From Endobacter medicaginis (GTDB lineage Bacteria > Pseudomonadota > Alphaproteobacteria > Acetobacterales > Acetobacteraceae): 64,000 nucleotides of DNA. Below, piece after piece: positions 1-8,577 of the stretch (the stretch's first letter is position 1; every line of letters starts with the position of its first letter). Made by a program: the position numbers and the translations under genes. Under the pieces are notes generated by a model that was not told the DNA's origin, did no database searches, and saw only the letters and a program-made list of their open reading frames with translations. Location of the stretch: assembly GCF_014192375.1 (NCBI RefSeq), contig NZ_JACHXV010000004.1, forward strand, positions 62,001 to 126,000. The letters are read 5' to 3'.

Positions 1-783
1 ATCGCGGCCGGTCTGCGCCAGGCGCTGGCCTCGAACGAGTTCTCGCTGGTCTACCAGGTCCTGACAGACCTGCCATCCGGGCAGCCGATCGGTTACGAGG
101 CCCTGCTGCGCTGGGAGCATCCGACCGAGGGTCACGTCTCGCCTGCCGAATTCATTCCGATCGCAGAAAGTACGGGCGACATCCTTGGTATCGGCGAATG
201 GGTGCTGCGCGAGGCCTGCACGACGGCCGCCGGATGGCCCGAACCTTACCGGATCGCCGTCAATCTCTCCGGCGTGCAGATCTATCAGTCGGCCATCGAT
301 CAGTTGATTGCGAAAGTGCTGCACGCCACGGGGCTGCCGGCGGACCGACTCGAGCTGGAAATCACCGAGACCGCGATCATCGAGGACAAGACGGTGGCGC
401 TCGACATGCTCAGGCGCATCAAGGCACTGGGGGTGACGATCGCGATCGACGATTTCGGCACCGGGCATTCCTCACTCGGAACCCTGCACGCATTTCCGAT
501 CGACAAGATCAAGATCGACCGATCCTTCCTCCTCGACGCCATCAACAACGCCCAGGCGCAGGCCATCATCAGGACCGTCGTCGCGCTCGGCCAAAGCCTC
601 GACATCCCGATCCTGGCCGAGGGTGTCGAGACGCCCGACCAGGCCGAGATGCTCCAGCGGCTCGGCTGCAGCCAGGTCCAAGGCTATTATTTTGGACGCC
701 CGGGCCCTCCGCCGCCCCCAGGAACGAGGCTTCCGACGATCGTCGGCCAATCCAGGCCGGTCACGATGCTTGACGTCGCCTGA
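1..783 (+). CDS. EAL-domain cyclic-di-GMP phosphodiesterase, C-terminal part (5' end outside window)
   Basis: The reading frame is open from base 1 and ends at 783, giving 260 residues that cover almost a whole EAL domain. Visible signatures are EALLRW (residues 33-38), the FIPIAE segment, EITET, the metal-binding DDFGTG motif, EGVET and the closing QGYYFGRP. EAL domains hydrolyse cyclic di-GMP to pGpG, and the key acidic residues are present, so it is probably active. Any upstream GGDEF, PAS or membrane part lies outside the window. A proline run follows the domain near the C-terminus. Confidence 0.9.
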   Translation: MAAGLRQALASNEFSLVYQVLTDLPSGQPIGYEALLRWEHPTEGHVSPAEFIPIAESTGDILGIGEWVLREACTTAAGWPEPYRIAVNLSGVQIYQSAIDQLIAKVLHATGLPADRLELEITETAIIEDKTVALDMLRRIKALGVTIAIDDFGTGHSSLGTLHAFPIDKIKIDRSFLLDAINNAQAQAIIRTVVALGQSLDIPILAEGVETPDQAEMLQRLGCSQVQGYYFGRPGPPPPPGTRLPTIVGQSRPVTMLDVA

Positions 784-810
784 CATCAGCGAGCCGCGCA
801 TCGAAAGCGT

Positions 811-1194
811 TCAGCCCTGCCGATTCGATATCTCGATCAGATTGGCGTCGAGATCGCGTATATAGACCGACAGGATCGGGCCGGTCGCGCCGGTACGGGC
901 GACAGGCCCCTCGATCACACCCACGCCGGCTGCGCTGAGGTGCGCGAGCACCGCATCGATCGGTGTCTGGGTGATGAAGCACAGATCCGCCGAGCCGGGT
1001 GTCGGCATGCCGGCCTTCGGCTCGAACTCGTGCCCCTGCTGGTGCAGATTGATCTTCTGATTTCCGAATGACAGCGCCCGGCGACCGTTGCCGAAACGCG
1101 TCACAGTCATCCCCAGGGCTCGATGGTAGAACTCGCATGTCGCGTCGACATCCGCGACAGTCAGGACGAGATGGTCGAGATGATCGATCTTCAT
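811..1194 (-). CDS. VOC family (glyoxalase/dioxygenase-fold) protein
   Basis: 127 residues with the typical start MKIDHLDHLVLTVADVDAT and a paired beta-alpha-beta-beta-beta arrangement. The first-module His (HLVL), the GRRALSFGNQKINLH strand and the C-terminal DLDANLIEIS, which carries the usual last-strand Glu, fit vicinal-oxygen-chelate proteins. This family includes glyoxalase I, fosfomycin-resistance enzymes and ring-cleavage dioxygenases; this small single-unit form cannot be assigned a substrate. It is convergent with the EAL gene and lies downstream of dnaE on the same strand. Confidence 0.85.
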   Translation of the reverse strand: MKIDHLDHLVLTVADVDATCEFYHRALGMTVTRFGNGRRALSFGNQKINLHQQGHEFEPKAGMPTPGSADLCFITQTPIDAVLAHLSAAGVGVIEGPVARTGATGPILSVYIRDLDANLIEISNRQG

Positions 1195-1247
1195 GCGCCG
1201 GCTCCGAAGGCAGTGAGGCTCCCTAACGCCGCAGTCGCGCGATCGCT

Positions 1248-4200
1248 TTACCGCTCCTCGACGCGTTCGACCCCGGAGATGGTCTTGATCGCCTGGCCGA
1301 GCCGGGGTGTCACCGCGTAGTCGCCCGGCAGCGATACCTCGACCTCCTGGCCCTCGGCCAGATGCGGCACCAGCACCACCCTGCCCCGGCCGCCGCGTTC
1401 GCGGTCGAGAATGGTACGGATCTGCGAGATCGCGGCTGCGTCCTCGATCCAGATGCGCAGTTCGGCACGCGCCTCGCGGGCGGCCTGGTCGAGGCTGGCG
1501 ACATCGGAGGCGGTCAGGCGCAGCATCTCGCCCTCCGCCTTGAGCTCGGCGGTGACCAGCACTGCCTGGCCGGCGACCAACAGCTCGCGGGTGCGCGACA
1601 GCACCTCGGAGAACAGCGTCACCTCGCAGCCGCCGGAGGCATCCGACAGGCGCAGCCAGGCCATGCGGCTGCCGGTACGGGTGGGACGTTCCTTGCGGTC
1701 GACGACGCAGCCTGCGAGCTGCACCCTGCCCTTGCCCGCCGCCGCCGCCTCGGCGAGGCGGGCGATGTCGATCGCGCCGAGACGACGCAGCATCGGGCGG
1801 TAGGCATCGAGCGGGTGGGCGGTGAGATGGAAGCCGACCGCCTCGGCCTCGAAGGCGAGGCGGTCGAGTTCCGGCCAGTCGTCGATGGCCGGAAGGCGCA
1901 GCGCCTCCGCTTGGCCACCGGCGACGGGAGCGCCGAACAGGCCGATCTGGCCGCTCGCCGCCTCCTCGGCCTGGGCGCTGGCGCGGCGCAGGATGGTCTC
2001 GGCGCCGGCGAACACCCGCGCGCGGGAGCGCTCGAGCGTGTCGAAGGCGCCGGCGCGGGCGAGGTTCTCGATCTGCATCTTGTTGAGCTGTCGGGGGTCG
2101 ATGCGGGCGGCGAAGTCGGCCAGATCGGTGAAGGGACGCTCGCCGCGCGCCGTCTCGACCGCCTGCATGGCCGAGAACCCCACCTTCTTGACCGCGGCGA
2201 GGGCATAGCGGATGGCGAGGCTGCCGTCGGGCTGGGTCTCGACGGAGAAATCCGCCCCCGAGCGATTGATGTCGGGCGGCAGCACGCGCACGCCGAGGCG
2301 TTCGGCTTCCTGGCGCAGGGCTGCGAGTTTGTCGGTGCGCTCGCGGGCCAGCGACATGCAGGCGGCGAGGAACGGCACCTTGTGGTTCGCCTTCATCCAG
2401 GCGGTATGGTAGCTGATCAGCGCATAGGCCGCCGCGTGCGACTTGTTGAAGCCGTAATCGGCGAACTTGGCCATCATCTCGAAGACCTCGACGGCCTTGC
2501 CGGCCTCCACGCCGCGGGCGGTGGCCCCTTTGGTGAAGATCTCGCGCTGGGTGTCCATTTCGGCGCGGATCTTCTTGCCCATCGCGCGGCGCAGCAGGTC
2601 GGCCGCCCCGAGCGAATAGCCGGCCATCTTCTGGGCGATCTGCATCACCTGTTCCTGGTAGACCATGATGCCGTAGGTCTCGGACAGGATCTCCTGCGTG
2701 TCGGGATGCGGCGCCTCCCAGGCCTCACCGTGTTTTCTACGGCAATAATCGGGAATGTTGGCCATCGGGCCGGGCCGGTACAGCGCCACGGCGGCGATGA
2801 GGTCTTCCAGCCGGTCGGGGCGCATCTGGCGCAGAACGTCGCGCATGCCGGCGGATTCGAACTGGAACACGCCGGCGGTGTCGCCGCTGGCCAGCATCGC
2901 GTAGGTGGCGGGGTCGTCGAGCGGCACGCGGGCGAGATCGACCTCGTGGCCGAGCCCCGACAGCATGCGCAGGCCGCGCTGCAGGATGGTGAGCGTGGTG
3001 AGACCCAGGAAGTCGAACTTCACCAGCCCGGCCTGCTCGACAGCCTTCATGTTGTATTGCGTGACCAGCGTGTCGGCCTTGGGATCGCGATACAGCGGCA
3101 CCGAATCGATCAGCGCGCCGCGGCCGATCACCACGCCGGCGGCATGGGTGCTGGCGTGCCGGTAGAGGCCTTCGAGCTGCAGCGCGATCTCCATCAGCCG
3201 GCGGACGGCCTCGTCGGAATCGCGCAGTTCCTGCAGACGCGGTTCGCCGTCGATGGCCTGTTTCAGCGTCACCGGCTTGGCGGGATTGTTGGGGATCATC
3301 TCGCAGACGCGGTTGACCTGGCCGAACGGCATGCCGAGCACGCGGCCGACATCGCGGACCGCCGCGCGGGCCTGGAGCTTGCCGAAGGTGATGATCTGCG
3401 CCACCCGCTCGGGGCCGTATTCGTGCCGCACATAGGCGATCACCTCGTCGCGCCGGTCCTGGCAGAAATCGATGTCGAAATCCGGCATCGAGATGCGTTC
3501 GGGGTTGAGGAAGCGCTCGAACAGCAGGTTGAACGGCAGCGGGTCGATATCGGTGATGGTCAGCGCATAGGCGACCAGCGAACCCGCCCCCGAGCCGCGT
3601 CCCGGCCCGACCGGGATGTCGTTCGCCTTGGCCCACTGGATGAAATCGGCGACGATCAGGAAGTAGCCGGGAAAGCCCATCTTCGAGATCACGTCGAGCT
3701 CGAATTCGAGCCGCTCGCGGTAGCGCGCCCGGGTGGCGTCGTCGGCGGCCATGGCGTCGAGCCTCGCGTCGAGCCCCCTCTGGGCCATCGCGCGCACGGT
3801 CTCGTCCTCGGTGGAGCCGGGCTCGACCTTGGGACAGACCGGCAGCACCGGCTTCGTCGGCTCGACCATCACCGCGCACATCCTCGCGATGGCCAGCGTG
3901 TTTTCGCAGGCCTCGGGCAGGTCGGCAAACAGCTCGCGCATCGCAGCCGCAGGTTTGAACCAGTGCTCGGGGGTGACGCGCCAGCGGTCCGATTCGCCCA
4001 GCGTGCGCCCCTGCGCGATGCACAGCAGCGCATCATGCGCCTCGTGCATCTCGGGGCGCGGGAAGAAGCACTCGTTGGTGGCGACCAGCGGCAGGCCGAA
4101 ACGGTCGGCGAGCGCGATCATGCCAGGCTCGATGGCGCGCTCGAGCGCAAGGCCGTGACGGTGCAGCTCCATCATCACGCGGTCGCCGAACGCCTCGCGC

Positions 4201-4682
4201 ATCCGCTCGATCAGGGCGCGGGCGGCGGGCTCCTGCGCCTCGCCGAGCAGGCGGCCGATCGGGCCGCGGGTGCCGCCCAGCAGCAGGATCAGGCCCTCGG
4301 CCTGGGCGCACAGCGTGTCGAGCGAGACGAACGGATCGGCCGGATCGGTCTCGATGAAGCCGAGCGAGGAGAGGCGCTGGAGGTTGGCAAGTCCCTGCGA
4401 GTCGCGGGCCAGCAGCACCACCGGATCGGCCGGCGGCGGGAGCTGGCCGGGGCGCGGAGGGGCGAGGTTGAGGCCGATCTGGCAGCCGATGATCGGCTGC
4501 ACCCCCTTGGCGGCGCAGTATTGCGAGAATTCCATCGCGCCGAACAGGTTGGCGCTGTCGGTCATCGCCACCGCCGGCATCCCGTCGGCACGCGCCAGCG
4601 ACGCGATCTCGGCGGGGCGGATCGCGCCCTGGCTGAGCGAGTAGGCGGTGTGATTGCGCAGGTGGACAAAGCGGGCGGTCAT
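1248..4682 (-). CDS. dnaE: DNA polymerase III subunit alpha
   Basis: 1144 residues, normal length for replicative DnaE. An N-terminal PHP domain (LRNHTAYSLSQGAIR; residues about 7-270) is followed by the polymerase core with the catalytic aspartate motif PDFDIDF near residue 400, then helix-hairpin-helix elements and an OB-fold (GRVQLAGCVVDRK, about residue 980). It synthesises the chromosome as the catalytic subunit of the pol III holoenzyme. In many alphaproteobacteria it directly follows lolD; here lolD is 10.9 kb away, so it probably has its own promoter in 4683-5005. Confidence 0.97.
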   Translation of the reverse strand: MTARFVHLRNHTAYSLSQGAIRPAEIASLARADGMPAVAMTDSANLFGAMEFSQYCAAKGVQPIIGCQIGLNLAPPRPGQLPPPADPVVLLARDSQGLANLQRLSSLGFIETDPADPFVSLDTLCAQAEGLILLLGGTRGPIGRLLGEAQEPAARALIERMREAFGDRVMMELHRHGLALERAIEPGMIALADRFGLPLVATNECFFPRPEMHEAHDALLCIAQGRTLGESDRWRVTPEHWFKPAAAMRELFADLPEACENTLAIARMCAVMVEPTKPVLPVCPKVEPGSTEDETVRAMAQRGLDARLDAMAADDATRARYRERLEFELDVISKMGFPGYFLIVADFIQWAKANDIPVGPGRGSGAGSLVAYALTITDIDPLPFNLLFERFLNPERISMPDFDIDFCQDRRDEVIAYVRHEYGPERVAQIITFGKLQARAAVRDVGRVLGMPFGQVNRVCEMIPNNPAKPVTLKQAIDGEPRLQELRDSDEAVRRLMEIALQLEGLYRHASTHAAGVVIGRGALIDSVPLYRDPKADTLVTQYNMKAVEQAGLVKFDFLGLTTLTILQRGLRMLSGLGHEVDLARVPLDDPATYAMLASGDTAGVFQFESAGMRDVLRQMRPDRLEDLIAAVALYRPGPMANIPDYCRRKHGEAWEAPHPDTQEILSETYGIMVYQEQVMQIAQKMAGYSLGAADLLRRAMGKKIRAEMDTQREIFTKGATARGVEAGKAVEVFEMMAKFADYGFNKSHAAAYALISYHTAWMKANHKVPFLAACMSLARERTDKLAALRQEAERLGVRVLPPDINRSGADFSVETQPDGSLAIRYALAAVKKVGFSAMQAVETARGERPFTDLADFAARIDPRQLNKMQIENLARAGAFDTLERSRARVFAGAETILRRASAQAEEAASGQIGLFGAPVAGGQAEALRLPAIDDWPELDRLAFEAEAVGFHLTAHPLDAYRPMLRRLGAIDIARLAEAAAAGKGRVQLAGCVVDRKERPTRTGSRMAWLRLSDASGGCEVTLFSEVLSRTRELLVAGQAVLVTAELKAEGEMLRLTASDVASLDQAAREARAELRIWIEDAAAISQIRTILDRERGGRGRVVLVPHLAEGQEVEVSLPGDYAVTPRLGQAIKTISGVERVEER

Positions 4683-5005
4683 GTCGGACAGGCTACCACG
4701 CCCTGAAGCCGGTCGAGAAACCGCAGACCGGACCGCTCAGAGGCTGGAACAACCGCAGATCAGCCGGCGAGCAGGTCGACTGCGCGTCGCCGAAGGCGCG
4801 CACCCTGGCCAACCACGGCGCCCATGACGAGAGGATGGTCCCGCGCATTGATTGGCGGTCAGTTGCAGAAAGCGCCCCGCGGGAACTCCGACGGGCTGTT
4901 TTCTCTCGTGGGCCCGGTGCACCTGATAGACCCGTATCGGGGTTCGTCTGCGAAACGTATCTGGAAAGGTCAGATGACCGCTCCGGCGCGTCCACGGTCA
5001 GGCTT
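4683..5005. other. Intergenic stretch upstream of dnaE
   Basis: No convincing gene: the short frames here lack ribosome binding sites and family features. It must hold the dnaE promoter and the end of the transcript of the gene at 5006-6475. No T-tracted hairpin or clear -35/-10 pair is visible. Confidence 0.5.
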
Positions 5006-6475
5006 TCAGGGGCAGGCGCGGCCGGGATTGGAGGTGTTGACCACCACCACCAGCGGGTCGTCTCCGAGAGCGAGCGAGATCTCGCTCGTCCCGCCGAAGC
5101 CGGCGATCGGGCCGCCGCCGCCGATGGCATCGAACACCCAGCCGAAGGCGTCGTCGGCAAGGTCGATGGTCACGGGCCTCGCACTCACCGGCACCGGGAC
5201 GTGGGCGTCCTTGTTCCAGTCGAGCGGATTGTCCCACCACAGCACGATCGCGTAGGTGCCGCTGTCATTGACCTGCACCAGCAGCGACTGCGCGCCGTCA
5301 GGCAGACCGGCCAGCGTGTATGGCAGGCAGTTGTTGCCGCCGGGGCTGGCCATTACGCCCGGCAGGGCGGTGAAACCGAGCAGGTTGTGGATCGCGGTCG
5401 CGGCCGCAGTGGGGATGTAGCCGGGCTGGCCCTGCGCGTCGGTGGTGCCGGTGGCGATGAACAGGCCGTAGCGGTTGTCACTGTCGACGACGGGATTGTC
5501 CGGCGTCTCGTAATTGTCGAACAACTGGTAGACGTAGGAGATCTGACCGAGCAGGACGTGATCGAGGAGCGAATCGAGCACCTTGATGGCGCGGGTGCCG
5601 TCGTCGAAGCCGTTGAGGTAGCCGAGATCGTTGCGAGAGGCATCGGTCGGCTCGACATAGGCGCCGCTCTCGGTGGAGATGCCGGCGATCGTGCTGCCCT
5701 GGAGCGGATTGAAGCCATACACGCTCGTGTCGGCGTCGGTGATCGTGTCGAGCACGCTGCGCTGGTAGTTGTTCGACGGCATCACATAGGGATGGTCGTT
5801 GGCGAGATCGGCCGGGAACCCCGCACCGGGCGTCGCGGTGGCGGCGACGGGACCGTTCGAGGTGAAGCTCGCCACCAGCGCGCCGGCGACATGGGGGTCC
5901 ACACTGCCGGCCGGACAGAAATCCGCCTGCCGGGTCAGGCAGAAGAGCTGCCGCTGCCACGTGGTGGCGGCGGCGAGACCGGGAGAGGGCGAGAGATTGT
6001 CGATCTCGTTGAGGCCCTCGATGATGCGCAGCGCGCCGGGACGCATCGGCGGCCCGTCGAACTCGCCGCCGACGCCGGCGAACAGGCGATCGAGCTGCTG
6101 CGTCTCGAAGGCGATGCCCTGGTCGCGATGGGGGAAGACGAGGGCGAAGCTGTCGCCGGACTGCGACAGTGACTCGATCCAGGCGGCCTGCTGATAGCTC
6201 TGGAAATTGCTGTCGGCGTTGGCGGGCAGGCCGCTGCGAAGCTGGGTGATGCCGAGCCAGGCGAGGGCGGACCGGATGTCGGGCAGGCTGGCGTAGAGCC
6301 CGTAGCCGCCGGTGTCGTCGAGATTGACGTCGACACCGACCATGGCGGAGATCGACGCGATCGACAGGCCGTGCGGCGAGGGCTCGGCGGTGCCGGCCTG
6401 ACCGCCGGTCGGGCAGCAAACCCAGAGTGTCAGGCCGGTGAGTGCGCCGAACAGGCCATTTCCGAACACGCGCAC
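5006..6475 (-). CDS. Secreted protein resembling clan GH-A glycoside hydrolases
   Basis: 489 residues with an N-terminal signal peptide (MRVFGNGLFGALTGLTLWV..., cleavage near QAG). The GTG start at 6475 is chosen because GGGAGG sits about 7 nt upstream. The centre reads as a TIM-barrel hydrolase: EGLNEID matches the Asn-Glu acid/base motif after strand 4, and GISTESG, about 120 residues later, matches a TE.G nucleophile motif after strand 7. The C-terminus looks like a beta-sandwich (VPVPVSARPVTIDL...). Probably an exported glycosidase; the family within the clan is not recognised, and a non-catalytic role is possible. Confidence 0.6.
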   Translation of the reverse strand: MRVFGNGLFGALTGLTLWVCCPTGGQAGTAEPSPHGLSIASISAMVGVDVNLDDTGGYGLYASLPDIRSALAWLGITQLRSGLPANADSNFQSYQQAAWIESLSQSGDSFALVFPHRDQGIAFETQQLDRLFAGVGGEFDGPPMRPGALRIIEGLNEIDNLSPSPGLAAATTWQRQLFCLTRQADFCPAGSVDPHVAGALVASFTSNGPVAATATPGAGFPADLANDHPYVMPSNNYQRSVLDTITDADTSVYGFNPLQGSTIAGISTESGAYVEPTDASRNDLGYLNGFDDGTRAIKVLDSLLDHVLLGQISYVYQLFDNYETPDNPVVDSDNRYGLFIATGTTDAQGQPGYIPTAAATAIHNLLGFTALPGVMASPGGNNCLPYTLAGLPDGAQSLLVQVNDSGTYAIVLWWDNPLDWNKDAHVPVPVSARPVTIDLADDAFGWVFDAIGGGGPIAGFGGTSEISLALGDDPLVVVVNTSNPGRACP

Positions 6476-6561
6476 GGCCTGCCTCCCGATTTTGTGATGA
6501 CAGAAAGTATCAGTTCAGCATCGACGGGGGACAGAAGGTTTTGGGTATCGAATGATTTCGG

Positions 6562-7692
6562 TCAGGAACATGCGCGCGGCGTGAACGCCTGCGCGACGAC
6601 CGCGCCCAGTCCGCAGGCCAGCAGCAGCGCCGGCGGGAACCAGCAGAAGCCCGCGCCGAGCCATCCGCCGGTGCGGTGGAAGGCCCACACGACGGGAAAG
6701 ATCACGAACATGTGGGTGAGGTAGATCTCGTAGCTCAGTCGGCCCGGCGCGCGCAGCCAGCCGAAGCCGCGATGGGCGAGGTTCGGGGCCCAGCCGTGGT
6801 GGAAGGCGAGCAGCAGGGCGGCGGTGCCCAGCGGGAGAGCGAGTTCGACGGGATTGCCGAGGGCGCCGAACAGGGCCGGCTCCTCGAGCAGGAAGCCTGC
6901 GACGCAGAGTGCTGCGAGGCCGCCGAGCACCCGCCGCGCCGAGGGGCCGGGGGGCGGCAGGCGGGCGGCGATCAGGGCGGCGGTGATGCCGGTGGCGATC
7001 GCGCACATGCCGGGCCAGGTGGCTTTCTCCTGCCAGATATCGGGGGCACCGGAGAGGGTATGCAGCGCGTAGGGCAGCGACAGTGCGAGGGCCGCGAACA
7101 GGACCGCAGCCAGGCGATCGTGCCGGCCGAGCAGCAGGCAGGCCAGCGGGAAGCCGAGATAGAAGGCTTCCTCGATCGACAGCGACCACAGCACGTCCCA
7201 CCCACCCGGCAGGTAGCCGGTCCGGCCCTCGTAGACGTTCAGCCACATGGTCAGCGCCGAGATCAGCGCCCCGGCCAGCGACTGGGTGGGGCGGAGGATG
7301 GTGTAGTTCGGCACGTGCAGCAGGTGCAGTGCTGCGAGCACGGCGAGCAGGACCGCCAGCAGCGGCGCGATGCGCCTGAGGCGGCGGCGGTAGAAGGCGG
7401 GCGCGTCGATGCGGCCGAGCGAGCCGTGGCGTTCGATCACGTGGCCGGCGATCAGGAAGCCGGAGATGGTGAAGAACATCGTCACCGCGTTGCCGCCCGA
7501 CCAACTCAGCGCCGACAGCAGCCTGTGCGGCAGCACCGCGGCGAGGCCGGTGCGGGCGAGCGGGATGCGCAGAGCGAGATGGTGGGTGAGGACCAACAGG
7601 ATCGAGATGCCGCGCAGCAGGTCGATGCCGGGATTGCGGCCGGTTGACGATACCGACGACACCGTCGGGACCGGGCCTGATCGTGGCATCAT
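6562..7692 (-). CDS. Acyltransferase family 3 (OafA/YrhL-type) membrane protein
   Basis: 376 residues, about ten hydrophobic segments. Family marks: an N-terminal RNPGIDLLRGISILLVLTHH with the conserved His, then FFTISGFLIAGHV, FYRRRLRRIAPL and WSLSIEEAFYLGFP. These enzymes move acetyl or other acyl groups onto surface polysaccharides. The start at 7692 overlaps the stop of the protease gene upstream (ATGA), so the two are translationally coupled. Substrate unknown. Confidence 0.9.
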   Translation of the reverse strand: MMPRSGPVPTVSSVSSTGRNPGIDLLRGISILLVLTHHLALRIPLARTGLAAVLPHRLLSALSWSGGNAVTMFFTISGFLIAGHVIERHGSLGRIDAPAFYRRRLRRIAPLLAVLLAVLAALHLLHVPNYTILRPTQSLAGALISALTMWLNVYEGRTGYLPGGWDVLWSLSIEEAFYLGFPLACLLLGRHDRLAAVLFAALALSLPYALHTLSGAPDIWQEKATWPGMCAIATGITAALIAARLPPPGPSARRVLGGLAALCVAGFLLEEPALFGALGNPVELALPLGTAALLLAFHHGWAPNLAHRGFGWLRAPGRLSYEIYLTHMFVIFPVVWAFHRTGGWLGAGFCWFPPALLLACGLGAVVAQAFTPRACS

Positions 7693-8558
7693 GACGGCTG
7701 GTTGCTCAGGCACCAGATATTGAGCATGGCGGCGGCGGGGGCCGCCCGCAATGCAGGGTCGGCGCCGTAGACATGGTCCCGTATCCGCGGCGACATGGCA
7801 TTGATGTAGCCATCGAGGGTCGTGAAGGTCAGATACTGGTGGCGATGGCCGGGGGTGATGGCGGGTTTCGTGGTGACGGTCTCCTCGCCCTTGAGAAGGG
7901 CGATCGCGATGTCGCCGCGAAGGGTCAGTGGCCCGCCGCTCGCGCCGTGCAGATCGCCACGCAGGCTGATGTCGTAGTCCGAGATCAGCAGGTGGCTGGA
8001 GTCGTCGTAGGTGCCGCCCGTCAAGGCGATACTGCGGATCGGCTCGTGCCCCCACTGCCGGACGCCGAGGCCCGGTATGCCTGTGGCGACCATCGGTGTC
8101 ATACGATCGACGCTGTAACGACCCCGCGGCAGGGCCAGATAGGGGTGCAGCGCAGCCGTGGTGGCGCGAAGCAGGGCGATGTCGGCCCTCTGGTGGCCGT
8201 CGAGCAGGGCAAGGGGGAATACGGTGCCGGCTTCGTCGCGACCGGCCAGCATCGAGCAGTGGTCGACAACATGGCGCGCGGTCAGCACGTAGCCGTCCGG
8301 CGAGATGAAGAAGCCGGTGCCGTGCGCGAAATGCGCGTGCGCCGCGTGATCCTCGGGCGCCTCGAGTGCGGCCCGCAACGCCGCATCGGGTCGCGACGGC
8401 GCGTAGACCGCCCATGCGACGACGGCCCGCATTGCCAGGGCCACGAACGCGAGCCAGGGCAGCAGGACCCTCTGCAGCAGCCAGCGCAGCAGTCGCCGCG
8501 ACCGACCGCCGGTTGCCCGGCGTGGCCGGCTCCTGCACTCTGTCGCGTCGGTTTGCAT
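7689..8558 (-). CDS. Membrane-anchored trypsin-like serine protease
   Basis: 289 residues. A basic N-terminus precedes one membrane segment (about residues 25-50), followed by an S1-type fold: GTGFFISPDGYVLTARHVV (catalytic His), ADIALLRA (Asp) and GASGGPL (Ser). The triad is complete and the protease domain should face the periplasm. No PDZ domain follows, unlike DegP/HtrA. It overlaps the acyltransferase by 4 nt, so they probably act in the same envelope process, but its targets cannot be inferred. Confidence 0.85.
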   Translation of the reverse strand: MQTDATECRSRPRRATGGRSRRLLRWLLQRVLLPWLAFVALAMRAVVAWAVYAPSRPDAALRAALEAPEDHAAHAHFAHGTGFFISPDGYVLTARHVVDHCSMLAGRDEAGTVFPLALLDGHQRADIALLRATTAALHPYLALPRGRYSVDRMTPMVATGIPGLGVRQWGHEPIRSIALTGGTYDDSSHLLISDYDISLRGDLHGASGGPLTLRGDIAIALLKGEETVTTKPAITPGHRHQYLTFTTLDGYINAMSPRIRDHVYGADPALRAAPAAAMLNIWCLSNQPS

Positions 8559-8577
8559 GGTGCGGGAGTATCACATC

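Noticed and set aside
1362-4706. Very long plus-strand open frame opposite dnaE
   Set aside because: It mirrors dnaE codon structure; its translation is Gly/Arg/His-rich with no family motif. High-GC coding DNA commonly gives open antisense frames.
8556-8559. CATG shared by the protease and M1 peptidase starts on opposite strands
   Set aside because: The M1 gene more likely starts at TTG 8578, which has a proper RBS, so the overlapping-start arrangement is not well supported.
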